Below are positions 44,933-62,639 of a stretch of DNA of 64,000 nt, one piece after another; position 1 is the first letter of the stretch, and every line of letters begins with the position of its first letter. The position numbers were made by a program, and so were the translations under genes. This DNA comes from Glandiceps talaboti (Eukaryota; Hemichordata; Enteropneusta; Spengelidae): positions 682,001 to 746,000 of the forward strand of contig NC_135570.1 in NCBI RefSeq assembly GCF_964340395.1. Reading direction: 5' to 3'. The notes beneath the pieces are model-generated. The model did no database searches and was not told where the DNA came from. It saw nothing but the letters and a program-made list of their open reading frames with translations.

Positions 44933-46189
44933 ATTTGTAACACGGTTCCTGGGCTCCCTGTGATGCTGCACCAACTACGAAATTTGAATTTATCATCACT
45001 GAAGCACAATCATATATTAGATAGTTTTCCATTGATCGTTTATGGCACTAAATAGTAGGTACATCGAAAGCATCGAAAACCAACATTTTGAATAAGAATT
45101 GCAATATCCGACCGATATTTAACTAATTATGTATACTTTATTTTAATTAGAATGGAATTTTCACATCTTCATTTTTTAGTGCGTAATATGAATTTTCCGA
45201 TCAAACCATCTTTCAACGACTTCAGTGTATCACAGCTTTTTCACTTTTGAACTCCTACATTAGAACTTTACATACACGTACCTTTACAGGAGTCATTAAA
45301 GTAAAATATTTTGATACATAAACTTAGTATTACATTTGGTAAAGTTACTCGTACAATTTGTGCTGGCTGACCGACCGGCTAGACACGTGGCTAGCTGACA
45401 GCTGGTGATTTAAATCTTACGCCCTCTATCGCTGACCTAATCTTCAGGTGAGTTTTAGACCAGGTCATGACAACTTCGTTGGGAAGTGAACGAAGACCGA
45501 TCACCAGAGTGCAACGCAAACTTTTGTCAAAACGCCGTTACGATTTGTGTGTTTCACCAGCAGATATGCACCTGATACAATTGAATTTGCACTGCGGTTT
45601 ATAACGAAACCATTGATGTAATTGTAACGTCCTCTGTGTGCAAAATCTGATCGGCGATTTAGACCCAGGTTTAGACATGTTAGAGTCACTGTACAGTAAG
45701 TGTCTACTATAGTTTTAGGTGGAGTGTGGATTATCAATATTACGTCATTGTTTTCCGGTTTTTCTCGACAACATCGACACTTTTTTTTATTGCATACCAA
45801 CTAATGTAAGACTTGCTATTAACTTGATAAGATTGTGCTAAACGAATCACAGCACGGTTTGTAATGATGTACTTTGTACTTGTAATGTAGTACACTCGGA
45901 TTCACAAAACTTTCAATACTCACTGCATCAACTTAATATCAAACGAGAATACAAAGGTATTATAACATTATAACAAAACATACCTTGTGATTCGGCGATC
46001 ACCGAGAGTCTAGATCAAATACTCAAGATTCTGGAAATTCTTGGGATGTACACCCATCGAACTGAAACGAACACTTTCGATCGAGTACATACACGCTTGC
46101 TTCGAAGTCCGAACTGTTCCATCTGTCGATCTGTTGCCCCAGGAAGTTTAAGACGAACTATGAAGGTAATCTTGAGATAGACACCAATC
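44933..46189. other. Upstream region of the KLHDC9-like gene
   Basis: No exon is confidently identified. A 44-codon + strand ORF starts at 45466 (MTTSLGSERRP) and a donor-like CAGTAAGT occurs near 45694. Either could belong to an unrecognised leader exon. The core promoter is not identifiable by eye. Confidence 0.35.
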
Positions 46190-46926
46190 ATGTCCCTATC
46201 TTGTAGTCAAATTAACGTTACGGGGGCTGGGCCATCACCACGGACTAACCATGCCAGTGGTTGGCACGATAATAAATTGATTGTCTACGGTGGTAACGCA
46301 GACAGCAAATATGAATGCTTCGGAGATTTATGGGTTTTGGACACCAACGCAATGACCTGGACACAACCTTCAACAACTGGCACAGGTCCAGGCACTCGAT
46401 GTCACCACACTATGACTATCTTAGCTAATAAAGCGTATATCTTTGGTGGCTGGACAGGTATGTACAGTAATAAATGAAGTCACAGATTAAAAAATATAAC
46501 CAAGTAAATTTGAAATTATATTAGATTTTCTGTCACTTGAGCATGACATTTCAGGGTCAGTTAGGGAAGGTGTGTGTGTGTGTGTGTGTGTGTGTCTCTC
46601 TCTCTCTCTCCATCTGGGAATGAGGCAATGATCTTTAAAAAAGGTCATGACCTCAAGCCTAAGGTGGTGTCAAAGTTATGTATCATGTATAGAAGTGAAA
46701 ATATGTATATGAAAAGATACCTTCACCATAAGTTTGTTGGGAATTCAGTCTCTTTAATAGTGTTGGAATGCATGTACATTTTTACCTCTGTTATCTTGCA
46801 TAAAAGTATCACATTGGTGTTTTAATACCCAGAAAATGCTCTCTTTTTTTTAAAAAAACAATAAATTTTGGATTTTGGCAGACAACATTCACCACAGGCC
46901 TGTCAGTTGGTACTCCATTTGTATAT

Positions 46927-46964
<38 letters not shown>

Positions 46965-47721
46965 AACTCAACAGAGAGAGATTATGAACCAAATACTTGT
47001 TTCTGCCATTCACACAGGAAAGAGACGCTGTAACTTTCTCCATTGCTTGGATATGGAGACTTGGAAATGGGAAGATTTGACACTAAAAATGTCTCACATA
47101 GACCCCCACTCTAGTCATGCAGCGACAGCAACAGATGCCAACGTTATCTTAGTACTTGGCAGAGGTGAAACAGGTACACATGCCAAGTATGGCTGTAATA
47201 TAGACTTCTTAGATGTGAAAAAACTTCAGTGGACAACCTTCCCTGGAAGCTCCATTTCACGTGCTGGACACTCACTCACTTTTCAACCAGACGTCTCTTC
47301 TAGATATGCTGTAGCCTTTGGAGGAAGACAGAGGCATATGATAGAACACATTGTGTGCAAAGCAAAGGGAACAGCACCTAAACTGTTTCATTCAAAGATC
47401 CCAGAACAGATAGTTAAAAGTAGTAAAAAGGTTGAGATACCCCCTGGGAGGAGTTATCACTCTGCAACAGATATCAGTGGTCTTCTGATGATCTATGGTG
47501 GTTTCATTGAAGGAAAAAGTGTGAGAGGTCTTGTGGATGGAGTTGATGAACTCTTTCTCTTTGACGTAAAAAACAATCGATGGTTAGTACCTGAGAAGAA
47601 AGGTGAGTGGCCTAAGAGAGCAGGACATACTGCTGCAAGAATTGATGAAAACAAAGTACTGTTGTTTGGAGGTGAACATGCAAAGAAGTTCTTCAATGAC
47701 GTACATATGATTTCCTGGTGA
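46190..47721 (+). CDS. KLHDC9: Kelch-repeat protein, KLHDC9-like, two exons
   Basis: Exons are 46190-46457 and 47018-47721, joined in phase 1 (TGGACAG|GTATGT, CACACAG|GAAAGAG), giving 323 residues against 349 for human KLHDC9 as I recall it. Kelch blades show as GPSPRTNHASGWHDNKLIVYGG, GTRCHHTMTILANKAYIFGGW, RAGHSLTF...YAVAFGG, PPGRSYHSATDISGLLMIYGG and KRAGHTAARIDENKVLLFGG, predicting a beta-propeller. The segment GRGETGTHAKYG parallels GREGG.HTQRRYG of KLHDC9. It is probably a protein-interaction adaptor of unknown partner. An in-frame TAG nine bases upstream supports ATG 46190, but the sequence before 46207 (TCCCTATCTTGTAG) is also a good acceptor, so the first residues may come from another exon. 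Confidence 0.72.
46458..47017. other. Intron of the KLHDC9-like gene
   Basis: GT...AG intron with TG/TC microsatellites at 46571-46612 and 46929-46964. Reading through from the second microsatellite extends the downstream ORF leftwards (MCVCVC start), which is an artefact. Confidence 0.85.
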
Positions 47722-48564
47722 CTGTAAATATTTCAGGGCAAACTGATTAATATTCTTGGAAAGCCAACTTGTAGTGTCGAAGGGCTAACGCTACTACACT
47801 ATTTCAGCTATTGCCATTTTGAATTTTTGAACTTTTGGTCGCGGATGAACCAAAAAATCAAAATTTCAGTTGGGATAGCTAAAATAATGTAGCAGCATTA
47901 GTCCTTCAAGACTACAGCTTGGCTAGGACAATGTGATTTAGCCTAGTATATTATATATTGTTCTATAAATGACTCATAAACATCATTTCAGATATTTTGT
48001 TGGATGCAAACTGTATATATTTCTGATACATTTCATATTATGTACTTGACCTGACCTGACCAGACCAGGGTGAAAGCTAGTCAAAACTTTTGGAAACCCT
48101 TTGAGTTGACTTTTGTTGAGACCATCTGGTTTTCATTTTTTTGTTTATTTCTGATATATTAATATGTGTTATTCTATGTATATGGTCTTGTGACTTTCAC
48201 ATTTGAATAGACCATTTGAAATGTTTAAGGTTAACTTTGGAGGTTGATAGAATTCAGTTGTAAGGTATCACTGATGTGAAAACCAAGGATTGAATTATTG
48301 GCCTTTATAAAACACTGCAGTTATAAGCTACAGCCTATATTTAGAAATTGTACTCAGAATAAGTATACAGTATAACAAACAGTGTACATTATTTGATGAA
48401 ACAAAACAATGTATGATGACCCTGCAACAAGTTTTTTTTTTTAAATTCTCATGGATTACTTTTTTAGTGGATAATCCATTGTTAATTGAAATGATAATGA
48501 AAGTGTGAGTATCTATTAACCATGTCTAAAGTGTATCTTATATCACTTTCACAAATGGAATAAA
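47722..48564 (+). other. 3'UTR of the KLHDC9-like gene
   Basis: It runs from the stop codon to a canonical AATAAA at 48559-48564. It contains a foldback element at 47761-47924. The extent is inferred from the first good poly(A) signal. Confidence 0.5.
47761..47924. repeat. Foldback element (about 75-bp arms) in the KLHDC9-like 3'UTR
   Basis: AGCCAACTTGTAGTGTCGAAG...CTACTACACTATTTCAGCTAT on the left pairs with its diverged inverse ending ...AAGACTACAGCTTGGCT at 47924. Complementarity continues inward through a (T-rich)GAATTTTTG.../CAAAAATC segment to a loop near 47840 (GCGGATG). Confidence 0.75.
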
Positions 48565-48614
48565 ATAGTGATATTTAATTCACAGATTTATTTGTTAATG
48601 GTTGTCTGGCTTTT

Positions 48615-48960
48615 TGGCCTAATGAAAAAAAAAATGTGTGGTTCGGATTACGCTCAATTTTAGAATAGGTGGAGTAGGTAGATTTTTTATTTTATTTTAT
48701 TATATATTTTTTCCTGGGTGAGTGTCTAGTTCAAGTTTTCCATTATTTTCCAAATGGTCTCTGTGTTATTTATTTCTTCCTATCAGATGTACAGCCATTA
48801 CAGATTGGAAGAATTTTATTTTGTCTTTTTTTAAGTTTCAACATCCACTATTTCTCGTGAGACTTCACAATTTGTGCAATTTTCATTATTTTTTTGCTCG
48901 AATACATAAACAAAGTTTAGGGTCGGCAGTAAAAAGCTAGATAGGGTTGGGTAAGGGGAA
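48615..48960 (+). repeat. Interspersed repeat, partner of 11725-11990
   Basis: It starts GGCCTAATGAAAAAAAAAAT and carries the shared blocks listed for the other copy. It is longer at its right end. Non-coding. Confidence 0.65.
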
Positions 48961-50299
48961 CCTTAATATTAATGTTAGTCTCGTTCCAACCACTCTAAAT
49001 GATTTACAACGGTTATAACACACAAGTAGTTCAAAGTTTTTCATCATTGAAATTTAAATCTTTGAATAAATAACTCTGAACTGTTTGTGAACTATAACCT
49101 TTGTAAATCATTTGATCTACCAAGCTGATGAACACTTTTGGTCAATCTAAAGGAATTCTTTTCTGAATATTGAAACAACTGTACATGATTAAAATACAGA
49201 GCTCTCTCCCTCCCCTCCCTCTCTCTTTCTCTTTCCACTCCCTTGTTTCTCTCTCCATATACTCTCAAACTCTCCAAACCTCCACCCCACTCCCCGCCCC
49301 CACCTGACCCATACTGACCTGCCACTCATCCTATTGTAAACTACAGGTCTACAAAATCCAATGTCAGTAAACTTTGAAGTGACCTAGTTTTAGTAACTGA
49401 GGATAGAATCACCTGATCTCAATCCAGGGCATTAAATGTGTGTGGGTGGATGTTTGTTAGCATAACATGACCAGTGTATTAACATATGGCAGTACATCAT
49501 TACATAGTAACTAGATACTACTATAATACCAGAGAGACAGTTGAGAAATTAGGACAATCATATATTTCAAGTTAGTGTTAAACTGTCAGGTAGTGTGAAT
49601 AAACCCTTAGCATGTCTCTTATGCATGAAGAACAACATAGGGGAATCAGACCTTAAGTTGCAAACATCATTTATGAAATATTAAGGAGGGAAATTTTACC
49701 TCTGTTATTTTGTCTCATATTTTGAGTACAGCAGAAGGATCAAATGATGTGTTTCATGAATAACTATTTTATTACAGATCTCAAAGATACATATATAATT
49801 AAAAAGCATTATATTGTTCAAATCTATGCTGTACAATATCTGATTAAATAGAATTATTTATGACATCTATGCATTTAAAAAGTAGGTCAATTTTCTGACA
49901 ATTAATGAGAATGTTACACAATGTGTGTAGATCAAAGAAAGTGGTGGATTCTTCAATATTATACTACTGTGTTACAAAAGTGCAGTATTCTAAAACTACA
50001 GTAGATATAAAACAGCTGCAATATTCTAATACATGGAGTGCAACAATTCATAAACAGAATATATCCAATGCTAAAACTTCAACTGTTTCATGTAGAGTTA
50101 TACCATAGACCATGGTGGAAGGTCTATGGTTATACAAATGTCATATTTGTATCAATTAGTAAGTGTATATACAAACAGTATGTGATATCCCATCATGCAC
50201 CAATGACAAATCTATTATTATTAATTCCCAGCATAGTAATTAAATTGACCTTATTCAGTTTAACTTAATGATTGGCACAAAGCATATTGAGTTGTTTTC
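48961..50299. other. Intergenic, nothing recognised
   Basis: No genes are supported. A CT-rich stretch occurs at 49200-49290. Confidence 0.4.
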
Positions 50300-50301
50300 A
50301 A

Positions 50302-50358
50302 TGTGTGTGTGTGTGTGTGTGTGTCTGTGTGTGTGTGTCTGTGTCTGTGTCTGTGTCT

Positions 50359-50418
<60 letters not shown>
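50302..50418. repeat. (TG)n / (TGTGTC)n microsatellite
   Basis: TG dinucleotides with a central block of TGTGTC hexamers (50336-50368). Confidence 0.95.
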
Positions 50419-50421
<3 letters not shown>

Positions 50422-50442
50422 GGTATGGATGATATGACATGA

Positions 50443-50626
50443 CAGAACCCTATGCCACATGAGTGCAAGTGTGCCATACTAGGGTTATTTGCATAAGTGC
50501 TTGCAGTGTTCTCTTCAGCAGTACTTTCACAAGATTTGCAAGTGAATGTGCAGCAGAAAACACTGCAAGCACAAGTGTAAATACCCCTAAGTACCCACAC
50601 TGGAACTCATGTGGCATGGGGTTCTG
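50443..50626. repeat. Foldback element (about 85-bp arms)
   Basis: The left arm starts CAGAACCCTATGCCACATGA; the right arm ends with its inverse TCATGTGGCATGGGGTTCTG at 50626. Inside, GTGCTTGCAGTGTT pairs with AACACTGCAAGCAC. Identity of the arms is about 80% by eye, with a loop near 50530. The 73-codon + and 100-codon - ORFs here are mirror artefacts of the symmetry. Confidence 0.8.
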
Positions 50627-51345
50627 TTATTATTACATATGTTTATTTAAAACAGCAAATTTCCATAAAAATGATAGTATGTGATCACACACTTTTGTGT
50701 AGAATGAATGATTGCTTCCTCATTTGCATATCATTTGCATGCAGGTATGCAATAATGTTTTGGTATTACACCACAGTGCAAATACCACTACTATGCACAT
50801 AACAGCAGTGCAAGTATAAGCACTGATACACATTGTAATAATATACAGTATGCATGTTTTGTAGGTTTAGCCATACTCTCATGAAAACACATGAATGCAA
50901 CTATGTGTATCATGATGCCACATATAAGATGCTATTAAAATAAAGAATTATTCCATGGAAAAATACTAAACAGTTGACAGCACTTTGAACAACAGTATAA
51001 CCTTATAGTTTCCGATGACATCAACCTCATTACATCTAAGTACAATATGTCCACTGTATGCCACAATTGTTTATAGTATTTATATCAAGTGTAGAAGTAT
51101 ACTCTATGAATGGCTTTAAAAGACTAATTTTCAATCCTGGGCCAGTGTCTAGACACTCCCAATGTATATCAAGCAAACATTTTCTCCAATACAGTCCCAA
51201 AATACAACTACTTTCAAAAATACAGTGACAGATTTCTTTCCTGTATATTCATAATACTGTAGTCCAACGTTAAGAGATAAAAAATCTGTAATTCTCTCTA
51301 AAATGGTAGTTACGTAGGTGCTCTATGAGCTCTGTGAGTGTGTTA
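50627..51345. other. Intergenic, nothing recognised
   Basis: AT-rich, no gene or repeat supported. Confidence 0.4.
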
Positions 51346-51541
51346 CACGGTCAAAGTCATCTAGTATAATGAGTGTCATCTTAATCAGACCCCTATTTAT
51401 ATACAGAGTAGGTCAAAGTTATCTAATATAATGAGTGTCATCTTAATCAGACCCCTATTTATATACAGAGTACCGGTAGGTCAAAGTCGTCTAGTATAAT
51501 GAGTGTCATCTTAATTCGACCCCTATTTATATACAGAGTAG
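51346..51541. repeat. Three-copy tandem repeat, about 64-70-bp unit
   Basis: GGTCAAAGTCATCTAGTATAATGAGTGTCATC.. through CCCCTATTTATATACAGAGTA is repeated three times with few differences. Confidence 0.92.
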
Positions 51542-52496
51542 ACCTTTAATTATCAGCTCAGTGTGTTAGCTGATAATATCATTTTTAAACTGACCACAAG
51601 TCATAGAAATTTTAGTCTTGTAGTCAAAGCAATAAAAAGAGTTTTATTTAGTACTTGATATGAATGCTATAAATGATTGTGACAAACAGTAGAAATATTT
51701 TACTTGGGCATTACAGGTTGTATGTCTTGTGAACATTTCACCATGTAGAAATGAAATCATATGTTTTGTATTTTGAATATGTATCACTAAACATGAATAG
51801 AAGCCTTGACTAGATTACTGCATGCTTGAAGTACAGGCTTTCAAATACAACAAACAGTCACCCAATATCGTCTCCATGCGTAGGCGTGAAAACAAGTCTG
51901 GGGTGAGGATAGAGTTATTGCGTAGGTGTATCAAAATGAAAGCGGTATGATGAACTCACGTACACAGGATCAGATAGTGTAATTAGTACTGTAGTCATAG
52001 ACTTCAAAAGGAATATGAACTGATACAATCGTTGTCTAAGGGGCCAGTCGTATTACAAACTGAAAGTACACAAATAAGCTCACGTACACTGAGTTATTTT
52101 TAAAGTGGTTAGCTTTTCACCCACATCATATGTTTTTTGACCTTCAGGACTTTGATGAACTGAAAACTATAACTTATATATAAAGAATATGGAATCTACG
52201 TGATCATAAACCAAGGCAACTAGCTATCATGGAGTAAACAAGACTGACACTTTGCAGTCAAAAGCTCTCAACTTATCAAAAATATGTCGTGTGTATTTGG
52301 TTAAAATTTTAGTGTTCAAATGATAAAAAGTTGTGTAGGATCACAAAATGGTCAACATATTGCATATAAAGCAGAAACAACAACTGAGTCTTTCAGGTAA
52401 TATTTAGAGTGAGTTGAATAAAACAGTTCTCAAAAATGGTCCAGTTATAGCTAGTGTGGCTTTAAATAATACAAAGTCTATGTTAGTTAGTTTTGG
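51542..52496. other. Intergenic, nothing recognised
   Basis: No gene is supported in this stretch. Confidence 0.4.
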
Positions 52497-52660
52497 TTAT
52501 TTCATGGGGTGGGCTACTGTACATTGATCAACATATTTCATGGGGTGGTCTGGTGTGGGGGTGGGCTGGTGCAATAATCAACAGATTTCATGGGGTGGTC
52601 TGGTGTGGGGTGGGCTACTGTACATTGATCAACACATTTCATGGGGTGGTCTGGTGCATC
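52497..52660. repeat. Short minisatellite with ATTTCATGGGGTGGTCTGGT units
   Basis: Four copies of TTTCATGGGGTGG(G/T)CT with spacer text GTACATTGATCAACA or a variant. The 70-codon ORF across it is accidental. Confidence 0.85.
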
Positions 52661-53459
52661 AACAGCTCTGTCAAATCACAAAATGAAAGAGATAAAATAA
52701 ACTGACGTATGCACAGACTTATTTCTAATGTGACAGTATTACTTCAACTCCCTATTATATATATAAAAACATTTGTTGAGAATCTCAAATAAAATGAAAA
52801 AATGTCCTTGTCTGATGTTTTCAATGTCAAGCTGTTCAGTATTTATACATCAAATTTAATGTCTTGCTATTCACACTCTTTCACTTCTATTCACTGTAAT
52901 CTCAGGTTTTGGGGACAAAAATATTGCTGTGCAAACTTAAACACTGAGAAAAGGAACACTGCATTTTAAAAGAATTGGCAATGCAAGATGTAATCACATA
53001 TGATTTATATATAAGAAAAATTACTTCACTATATTTCAGAACGTTGCATATTAAGCACTTTTTTCAAAACATGTAAATTCAAGCCACTATTTCATAAACC
53101 ATTCATTAAGGCTATAATTATGTAGATTTACAAGGAACCAATGCATTATGGGTTAAATTTCAATTCAACAGAAATACAAATTACCATAAAAATTAGATAC
53201 ACAACATGAGCAGTTTTGTGATGTTCAAACTACATTTTACTAAAATGTATAATCCTCCTGTGAAAGAAAATGATGTAAAATTTGATCTACAGTTCTGTGA
53301 AATGGTCCCTAAAATTTGTTTTGTATTGAATAATTAAGCAGCACCTATGCTCTATGAATTGCATACAGATATGTAAATAAAAACGAAAGCATCACCACTT
53401 ATAAACATGGAGGGCGCACTACAAATTGTATTTGCTGGCTCTCACTATAAAAAAGTTAA
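52661..53459 (-). other. Probable 3'UTR / flank of macroH2A
   Basis: Directly downstream of the macroH2A stop on the minus strand. A possible ATTAAA poly(A) signal (forward TTTAAT near 52855) lies about 600 bp from the stop. Confidence 0.35.
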
Positions 53460-58526
<5,067 letters not shown>

Positions 58527-58612
58527 CTGTAAGAAATGTGACACAATATGTGATATACACAGTTGGTATTGGAACTACAACAGCACAGACACATGCAGAC
58601 ATGCACATATGG

Positions 58613-58664
<52 letters not shown>

Positions 58665-59745
58665 TCACACATGTTAATTTACATGCATATGGAGAAAACA
58701 TGCATTTACATGAAAAACAAAAATCAGCAACAAAAATAACATAAAATAAATATATTTAAATCATAATATTACTAAAAGCATGAACAAATTTTGATTTAAT
58801 TTTGAAGAATATTTCATAAAACTAATGACTTTTAACCAAAATTTGTATGTGAATGTATAAATAAATGTTTCTCCAATAAATTGCAACTTGCTTAAAAAAT
58901 ACAGGTAAAACATTAATAAGTTACGAAGTGTAGTAGACAGTAGACTTATTAAGAAAACAATGCACAGCATTTAAAAGTCTTTCCTTAGAATCAGGGTAGA
59001 AATTTGAGTATACTTGACCTACTAATTGTTACCATGACAATGACCTCACAAACTGTTTCATAGTACAAATAGGATATGATTGAAAAAATATATATTTATC
59101 TCAAAAATTCATCATTCTAATAAACTGAGTTCAAGAAAACATATTTATACCTTAATTTTTCATCTTTAGTTTCCTACAAAATGTCTAATTATTTTACGGT
59201 ATGTGATAATGTTTAACAACAACAAAACAAAGCCAACATTTAAATGCCAAAATGAAGCTAAATAATACGACATGCTTGTAAAAACCAAAATGGCGGCATG
59301 CAGACATTGAACAGTGTACAAGTAACAGGACTAATAATCTTAAAATGTCACAACATCTGGTTGTTTTCATTGCTTTATTTGGTGTTTTCAGTACAATAAA
59401 AACAGTCAAATTTCCTACACTTGTGTTTGTAACAGCTAAAATTACATAACTGACAAATATGGAAGATATATGTATATGTAAACATATATGTATATCTCAG
59501 TGAAAGGTTCTAAAAATTAACATATAAACCTCAAACGTTATGACGAGAGGGACGGGTATAAACTTTTCTCAAATCCCAATTTTTCAATATTAACATTTTC
59601 TTTTGGTTCTCTTACAGTAAGGTTACATTGAGCTCAGGGCTTACTATCTCTAGCCTGTCTATTGGCTGAATCTGTGACATCACAATACTCAGCAAAATTT
59701 CCACCTGTAATGTTAACCGTCTTATGCTTCATTAGGAAACATGGT
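58527..59745. other. Probable macroH2A intron
   Basis: It contains an (AC)n microsatellite at 58613-58665. No histone-fold exon is visible. The minus-strand reading at 59718-59640 has splice-like ends but no histone similarity. Confidence 0.5.
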
Positions 59746-60090
59746 ACAACTGCTGACATCAGACCATGGATGAACGGAACCTTTTACAAAAAGGGAAAGT
59801 AAACAACTGAATTGGATTAACAATACTTGGAAGTACAGAGACTTATATTACATTCCATCATTGATAAGAACAGTTGTATGGCCTCTAAAATTTACATAAT
59901 GGTTCATGGTCTCACAAAGAAATTAGAAGTTCCCCTGGCATTTCATGTACACATAGAGAGGTCATAAAAACTGTTCTTATCAAAGCATGAAATGTAATAC
60001 AAGTCTCTGCTGTTCCAACATGCTGTGCCAATTCATTTGTTTACTTTTCCTGCTTGTAACAGCTTCCGTTTGTTTGATGTCAGCAGTTGT
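59746..60090. repeat. Long inverted repeat (about 145-bp arms, about 60-bp centre)
   Basis: ACAACTGCTGACATC at 59746 is mirrored by GATGTCAGCAGTTGT ending 60090. Between them, GGAAAGTAAACAACTGAATTGG, GAGACTTATATTACATT and GATAAGAACAG are each matched by their inverses. The arms differ by scattered substitutions and small indels. Confidence 0.82.
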
Positions 60091-61440
60091 AAATCTTTTC
60101 TGTTCTTCTAGCAACTGTTTGGCATTTTCTTTACTGTAGTGAAATTGTACAGTAGAATCAAATGTTGTACATCAAATGAAGGCTATTATTGTATGGAGTT
60201 GTAAACATAAACAAATCAGAAATAAACATGAAAGTAAACATTGTGCTCCAAATGAATTGAGGCCTTTCTTATAACCCTGAATATCAGTTACAGATGCATT
60301 TGGAAAATCTTGCCATAGTGCCCTCACAAGGTGATATTCAATAGCACACTCAACTCACAAGGTCTATCAACACGAATGAGAACTTATAGTTGTGTATACA
60401 GTGTGAAAATGCTCCAACAAGTTCATGAAGTGAGAAGAAGGTTAATCTCACATGTGTACTTCTAGAAAATTACCACAGCAATTAAACCTCCTCACAAAAC
60501 ATGGTAATGTAAAGGGCTTTGAAATGGTGCCCTCACGATATCTAGTAAACAAAAGATCACTTTAAAGTGACTGCGACCTCACAATTTGGGGTATTTAAAA
60601 TGACAACTTCGTGAAAATTGGAATAGCGTCCTCAAGCTGGAACAGTGAAAACGTCAAACTTGTGACAGCACCCTCACACATCCTCAAGCTGGAATAGTAA
60701 AAACATCAACCTTGTGACAGCGCCCTCACATTTGGTAATAGTGACAAGAGAACCTTGTTATATTTCCCTGATGACAAGTAGAATAGTTACATTTGAAGGG
60801 TAGAATAAGTGTATTTAAAATGAAAGATAGAAATTAATGCAGAAAAGAAGCAGACGGTGAAACTTCACCATTTTTTTCCACGTACTAGCTGCAGCATTAT
60901 TAAGATGTTCAACATTTGTCTCTTTGACAGGCACTTGTATATCCTGATAGATAGATCCTACGTAGACTTGTAAGATATGTTGTGTTACTCTCCTCCACTG
61001 GCCTGCTATATCTAAAGGTTTAACCAATCTGTGAGGGCGCCCGATTACGGCACATCTTAGAGACTAGCTCCTACATTACTTGACACATTACCACTGATTT
61101 AAAATCAACCTTACAGAGACCTTCAAATCTTAAAACCAACATCTTCTTTCTTTTGACGACCCATGTACAACATTATTATGACCATGTGTAGGTTCAATAC
61201 TGTAGCAAAAGAGCTGTTCTCTGTCTTTACCCATAATCCTCTTTGAGGGAATGTATTTGCAATGAAGTGATAAAGTGAATACAACAATTACATGTAACAA
61301 ACAACATCAATATTTCAGATTGCTTCCATTAAAACTTGACTCGTTTAAAAAACTAATATTCTAGTCTATCAAAAAGTATACCTGGTTAAACCTTGAGTGG
61401 CAATATATACCTTCCTTTTAAACATTGTATAACAATTATT
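60091..61440. other. No gene recognised
   Basis: Dispersed GCGCCCTCAC-like words (60520-60735) give a loose repetition. No exon of macroH2A or another gene could be supported. Confidence 0.4.
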
Positions 61441-61507
61441 ATAACCATCCAAGTATAAGCCCATTCTCTTGTATAAGCCCATACCTCTGTATAGGCCCAT
61501 GTCCTTG

Positions 61508-61750
61508 TGTATGCCCCTACACATGTATAAGCCCATAGGAGTGTATGCCCCTACACATGTATAAGCCCATAGCAGTGTATGCCCCTACACATGTATAAGC
61601 CCATAGCAGTGTATGCCCCTACACATGTATAAGCCCATAGCAGTGTATGCCCCTACACATGTATAAGCCCATAGCAGTGTATGCCCCTACACATGTATAA
61701 GCCCATAGCAGTGTATGCCCCTACACATGTATAAGCCCATAGCAGTGTAC
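61508..61750. repeat. Minisatellite, 34-bp unit, about seven copies
   Basis: The unit GTATGCCCCTACACATGTAT followed by AAGCCCATAGCAGT is nearly identical between copies. Diverged GTATAAGCCCATA words extend on both sides (61445-61870). Confidence 0.95.
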
Positions 61751-61870
61751 GAGTTCACACCTTTGTATATACATATGTTCCCATACTCTTGTAAGTTCAA
61801 AACCAATGTATAAGCCCATACACTCTATGAGCCCATACACTCTATGAGCCTATACCCTTGTATAAGCCCC

Positions 61871-62639
61871 CTCCTTAATACTGGTTTCTATCAGTGTTCT
61901 GCCTGCCTCTGTCAGTCAGGTTCCATTTACATCTAAATAACAAAAAGGGATATATTTGCATAACAATATGTTCATTTGTTATGCAAAATTCTGAAAATTA
62001 TATCCATGACAACGAGAGATCACTGTTAATAAATAATAGTAATAGCACGTTCGACTCTGGACAAACTAAGATGGCTGCCTTTAATATAGGAAACAAAAAA
62101 AGAAAAACTCAGATATTCATGATCAGGAAGAGGCTTACACTACAAATCGTATATTACTCCAAAAACAACAACTCAGATTTGGTTGGGTCAGAGGTCAAAT
62201 TGAAGCTGTATATTCCCTATGTCTGTGAAATCAGCCAAATTTTAATTACAGAAATACACTTCAGGGCAGAACAGATTTCTTGGACTACAATTGTGTCATC
62301 ACGGATGTCATAAAAAATTGAACAATGAAAATGGAAAGTGAACGATGTAATTCTGTCTGGTCTAGCTACAGTAGTACTCTTTTGCTGGAAAATTAACTAT
62401 TATTGGTAAACCCGTTAAAATCTGTACTTCCTACATTACTTTAAAATCTTGTTACACTCTATACAACTTTTATAAGTTTCACTTATTATGTTCCAATTGT
62501 TCGATCATTATATTTTGATAAACTGTTAATTCCTACATTGATCTTTACTTTCCCTAATTCTCTATATCCAAGTATATGAGACTCACGATATACCTTGTAT
62601 GGTTGTTTGTTAATGCACTAACAGTAGGTGTGAAGGTTA
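61871..62639. other. No gene recognised
   Basis: The 139-codon + strand ORF at 61894-62313 has no recognisable domain, repeats or splice context, and was not accepted as a gene. Confidence 0.4.

Noticed and set aside
45501-45800. 99-codon minus-strand ORF upstream of the kelch gene
   Set aside because: No recognisable similarity or splice context. It overlaps the likely promoter region of the plus-strand gene.
59640-59718. Minus-strand exon-like segment with TTACAG acceptor and GTAAGC donor
   Set aside because: The translation shows no resemblance to the histone fold or linker, and chance splice signals are common in such AT-rich DNA.
60815-61027. 70-codon minus-strand ORF (VKPLDIAGQWRRVTQHILQV)
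   Set aside because: Considered as a macroH2A upstream exon, but it is not histone- or linker-like and has no acceptor/donor pair in phase 0.
61894-62313. 139-codon + strand ORF
   Set aside because: No domain, no repeat relation and no splice or poly(A) support. Composition is that of translated AT-rich DNA.
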